A DNA stretch of 7,339 nt from CAZZEX01 sp964653285 (GTDB lineage: Bacteria > Chloroflexota > Anaerolineae > B4-G1), in contig CAZZEX010000157.1 of assembly GCA_964653285.1 (NCBI GenBank), positions 1 to 7,339 of the forward strand, read 5' to 3'. A program made the position numbers and the translations under genes. Shown in pieces: positions 5,270-7,339 of this stretch. How positions within the stretch are numbered: position 1 is the stretch's first letter; each line of letters starts with the position of its first letter. The notes beneath the pieces are model-generated. The model did no database searches. It was not told the origin of the DNA and saw nothing but the letters and a program-made list of their open reading frames with translations.

Positions 5270-5475
5270 GCCGGTACGTAGCAGACACTCATGCCTTATA
5301 CTGGCACTTCACCAACGACCCCAGGCTGTCACAGGCTGTACGTCAGATATTCCGCGAGGCTGATTTGGGGCTTCACCAGGTTCTCATACCAGGCATCGTG
5401 CTCATCGAAATGGTATAGCTGATCGAGAAAGGTCGCCTGGATACGGCTCCTGAACCACCACATTTTGCTGCTTAA
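5266..5475 (+). pseudogene. PIN-domain (VapC-like) toxin, nonsense-mutated and truncated
   Basis: GTG 5266 begins MSRYVADTHALYWHF, the N-terminus of a PIN-domain ribonuclease with its first catalytic Asp (Asp7) in the DTHALYW motif. VLIPGIVLIEMV (39-50) contains the expected conserved Glu48. Codon 51 is TAG (5416-5418), where relatives usually have Tyr. The same frame then continues LIEKGRLDTAPEPPHF to TAA at 5473-5475. A full PIN toxin is about 125-135 aa, and the segments with the remaining catalytic Asp residues are absent. One base change plus a 3' deletion therefore inactivate it. It overlaps the antitoxin stop by four bases. The amber codon could be a sequencing error, but the 3' loss would still remove the active site. 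Confidence 0.75.
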
Positions 5476-5514
5476 CCCCCTTACACTCGGCGCGTGAAAG
5501 GCCGTAGGGATGTA

Positions 5515-5537
5515 GGGGCGAGGTGACGCCTCGCTCC
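5515..5537. repeat. Palindromic repeat in the leader of the second DUF362 gene
   Basis: GGGGCGAGG (5515-5523) pairs with CCTCGCTCC (5529-5537), with one G-T wobble and a five-base loop. GTAGGGGCGAGGT-type hairpins are common dispersed repeats in GC-rich environmental genomes. It lies 12 bases before the ribosome binding site AAGGAG (5549-5554), so it would sit in that gene's leader and also between it and the broken toxin gene. Confidence 0.5.
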
Positions 5538-5561
5538 CGCGTGAACGCAAGGAGATTCGTG

Positions 5562-6884
5562 ATGACCACCGTCGTTATCGCCGACACAACCCAGGGCCTG
5601 AAGGAGGCCCTGGACGAAGTCTTCACCCCCTTCGGCGGGGTGCGGCAGGCACTGCCGCCGCGCGGCGGCACCCTCTACGTCAAGCCCAACGGCATTCACT
5701 TCACCCCGCACACCCACACCGACCCCCGCGTGCTGGATGCTCTGTTGGCCTACCTGCGTGACCACGGCTACAGCCGCCTGGCGGTGATGGAAAACTGCAC
5801 GGGCGGCAACTTCACCCGCCTGGTCTTCAAGGTTAGCGGCTACGACCGCATCTGCCGCCGCTATGGAGCGAAGTCGGTCTACTTGGACGAAGGCCCCACC
5901 GTTGAGGTGACGCTGGAGGGAGAGGAGACCCCCATCCGCGTGCCCCGTCTCCTCCGGGACGAGGTTATCAACCGGGGTGATAACGTCTACCTGAGCCTGC
6001 CCAAACTGAAAACCCACTCGATGGCGACGGTGACGCTGGGGGTGAAGAACCAGCAGGCCTTCCCCGTGGACGCCGACCGGATGGATCGCCACACCCACGC
6101 CACCCTCCACCGCCGCTTGGCCGCCCTCTACCGGCTCACTCGACCCGACTTCTGCATCATTGAGGGGCTGAACGCTACCGCCCACGGCCACTTCCCGCCC
6201 ACGGCGCTGCTGGAGGAGTGCCTGGTGCCGATGAACGTCCTCATCGGCGGGCCAGACACGCTGGCGGTGGACGTGGTGGGAGCGCGGGTGCTGGGCTACA
6301 GCCTGGAGGAGGTCGAGCACCTGCGGCTGTGCGCGGAGTGGGGATTGGGCGAGGGGAACCTCACGCGCATTGACGTGCGCGGCGTAGGGCTGAGCCGCTT
6401 CACTGAACGCCTGCCTCATACGTTACTGGGCCGCTTCCACCCCGACGTCCGCTGGGTGATCGGCCGCACGAAGGCGTGTGTCGAAGGTTGCCGGGGGAAC
6501 TCCGAGTGCATCCAGGAGATGCTGTACAACGACTATCCCTCCCCCACCCCTCCCCGGCAGCCGGGAGGAGAGAAGGGCTGGACGCTGGTCTGCGGCTCTG
6601 GATTCGAGGAGGCCGACCTGGACGGCCTGCCGGGCGACATCCTGGTCGTGGGCCCGTGCGCGTGCCAGGAGGTGGGGGGCGCGCTGGCGCAGCGCTACCC
6701 CGGCCGGCACATCTACCGGGTATCGGAGCACAACGACCTGATGACCAACACCCGCTACCAGGCCCGCTTGATGGGCGTGACGCCGGTGATGATGGTGCCA
6801 TTGAACCCACTCGTCTCCGCCCTCACGCTGCTCCAGGCGAAGTTGCATGGCCTGACGGCGCGGGTGCCGCCGTTGTTGGGGTGA
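5562..6884 (+). CDS. DUF362-domain protein with Cys-rich C-terminal region
   Basis: This 440-aa protein starts at ATG 5562, seven bases after AAGGAG (5549-5554). An in-frame ATG at 5523 would add 13 residues that overlap a palindromic repeat. Residues 1-290 match DUF362 (PF04015): LYVKPNGIHF at 38-47, LPKLKTH at 146-152, VTLGVKNQQAFP at 157-168, IIEGLNATAHGHFPP at 199-213 and GPDTLAVDVVGARVLG at 230-245. DUF362 proteins are of unsettled function and often carry ferredoxin modules. Here no ferredoxin motif is present. Instead residues 300-440 hold Cys306, Cys310, Cys316, Cys344, Cys366 and Cys368 (the last two as CAC), possibly a metal or Fe-S site. Residues 327-340 (SPTPPRQPGGEKGW) are low-complexity and read like a translated palindromic repeat. 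No signal peptide or membrane helix is seen. It belongs to a different subfamily from the deleted DUF362 gene at 3102. Confidence 0.8.
   Translation: MTTVVIADTTQGLKEALDEVFTPFGGVRQALPPRGGTLYVKPNGIHFTPHTHTDPRVLDALLAYLRDHGYSRLAVMENCTGGNFTRLVFKVSGYDRICRRYGAKSVYLDEGPTVEVTLEGEETPIRVPRLLRDEVINRGDNVYLSLPKLKTHSMATVTLGVKNQQAFPVDADRMDRHTHATLHRRLAALYRLTRPDFCIIEGLNATAHGHFPPTALLEECLVPMNVLIGGPDTLAVDVVGARVLGYSLEEVEHLRLCAEWGLGEGNLTRIDVRGVGLSRFTERLPHTLLGRFHPDVRWVIGRTKACVEGCRGNSECIQEMLYNDYPSPTPPRQPGGEKGWTLVCGSGFEEADLDGLPGDILVVGPCACQEVGGALAQRYPGRHIYRVSEHNDLMTNTRYQARLMGVTPVMMVPLNPLVSALTLLQAKLHGLTARVPPLLG
6536..6581. repeat. REP-like palindrome inside the DUF362 coding sequence
   Basis: The stretch reads CCCTCCCCCACCCCTCCCC, then GGCAG, then CCGGGAGGAGAGAAGGGCTGG. 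It resembles the 81-bp repeat at 4073-4153, which shares the CTCCCCCA-CCCCTCCCC core. It keeps the reading frame and encodes SPTPPRQPGGEKGW between two Cys-containing blocks, where an insertion in a loop would be tolerated. Confidence 0.5.
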
Positions 6885-6889
6885 ATCCA

Positions 6890-7339
6890 GTTGCTCATTC
6901 CTGCGGCGGGTGCCAACCGGCCAGTACCCAGTGCCGGCGTGCTGGCAGGATGAACTCGTTGTTTAGCCGCAAGCGGCGTGCGCTTCTTCTTATACCAGCG
7001 GTTACGGTGCGCGTGGACCACCGACCAAGTGAGACCTCTCCTGTTCCGTCGCCTACTTTCACCACATCCCACTCTCCCTACGCCGGAGGGTCCCTCGCGG
7101 CTGCCCCTTCAGGTTCTTCACCGCTTCCTTGGCCTTCGTTCTCGCTGACAAACTCGGCTCCCTCTTGTTCCCCTCTCGGGGCTAACATTCCGACGCTGCA
7201 AGATTCACTTAATGTTACGGGCTGCGGTTTTGCTCTCCTGTCTCAGGAGGATACAACGCTTCAACACAATCAGTTACCCGATTCCACTGGTTGCCTGCTA
7301 CGCGGCTGCCTGACCATTACCGCGACCGGACTTCCACCG
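6890..7339 (-). mobile_element. Group II intron, 5' part (truncated fragment)
   Basis: The reverse strand entering at the window edge reads GGTGGAAGTCCGGTCGCGGT, then GGTCAGGCAGCCGCGTAGC, AGGCAACCAGTGGAATCGGG and TAACTGATTGTG. This block resembles domain I of bacterial group II introns as I remember them. Several stems follow in order: CTCCTG/CAGGAG (7235-7249); CCCC-GAGA-GGGG with a GNRA-type loop (7170-7181); and GCCGC/GCGGC (6966-6977). The intron's own 5' end lies beyond the window. No reverse transcriptase/maturase frame follows; instead the sequence meets the 3' end of the convergent DUF362 gene at about 6885, so the copy is truncated or ORF-less. An open frame on the forward strand from GTG 7007 to the edge is Ser/Pro/Thr-rich and is judged spurious. 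Identification is by motif memory, not alignment. Confidence 0.6.

Noticed and set aside
5481..6419. Long reverse-strand open frame (312 codons)
   Set aside because: It is a shadow of the DUF362 gene; the sense frame has family motifs and a ribosome binding site.
6755..7072. Reverse-strand 105-codon frame read as an intron-encoded protein
   Set aside because: It has no reverse transcriptase motifs and runs into the antisense of the DUF362 gene.
7007..7339. Forward open frame reaching the window end
   Set aside because: It is Ser/Pro/Thr-rich with no motif and lies antisense to the group II intron-like RNA structure.

Overview
The window looks like a GC-rich, repeat-laden chromosomal segment of a member of the Chloroflexota (Anaerolineae-like). 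This placement is an inference. It rests on a family-39-like membrane glycosyltransferase with a C-terminal beta-sandwich, many small palindromic repeats, a VapB/PIN-type toxin-antitoxin pair, a group II intron fragment, and two promoter boxes of the form TG(C/T)GGTA(T/C)AAT. No rRNA, tRNA or CRISPR array is visible.

Layout: 1-343 is non-coding, with a short heptamer repeat, a strong hairpin and a good -10 box. 344-2335 (+) encodes a 663-aa integral-membrane glycosyltransferase. 2497-2843 (-) holds a small conserved-looking gene that reads as two overlapping frames and appears to carry a one-base deletion. 2884-3026 is a palindromic MITE-like element. 3102-3500 (+) is a DUF362 protein whose N- and C-terminal ends are joined in frame while the ferredoxin-containing middle is absent. 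3523-4074 (+) is a dual-specificity-type cysteine phosphatase just downstream. 4073-4153 is a GC-rich double-hairpin repeat. 4178-4417 (-) is a 79-aa unknown protein with a strong ribosome binding site. 4438-4578 is a 141-bp MITE with perfect 18-bp terminal inverted repeats and a 10-bp target duplication. 4643-4822 (-) is a probable degraded small gene followed by its own terminator. 5000-5269 (+) is an intact VapB-like antitoxin, overlapping by four bases a PIN toxin gene (5266-5475) that is broken by an amber codon and truncated. 5562-6884 (+) is a full-length 440-aa DUF362-type protein with a Cys-rich C-terminal half and what looks like an in-frame palindromic-repeat insertion. 6890-7339 (-) resembles the 5' part of a group II intron, cut by the window edge on one side and abutting the DUF362 gene on the other.

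The intact genes do not form one obvious pathway. The consistent theme is genome decay and small mobile DNA: one gene with an internal deletion, one or two frameshifts, one nonsense-mutated toxin, two MITEs, several palindromic repeats and a truncated intron, all within about 7 kb. No new defence or biosynthetic system is evident. The most unusual items are the internally deleted DUF362 protein, the decayed toxin beside an intact antitoxin, and the repeat translated within the second DUF362 protein.
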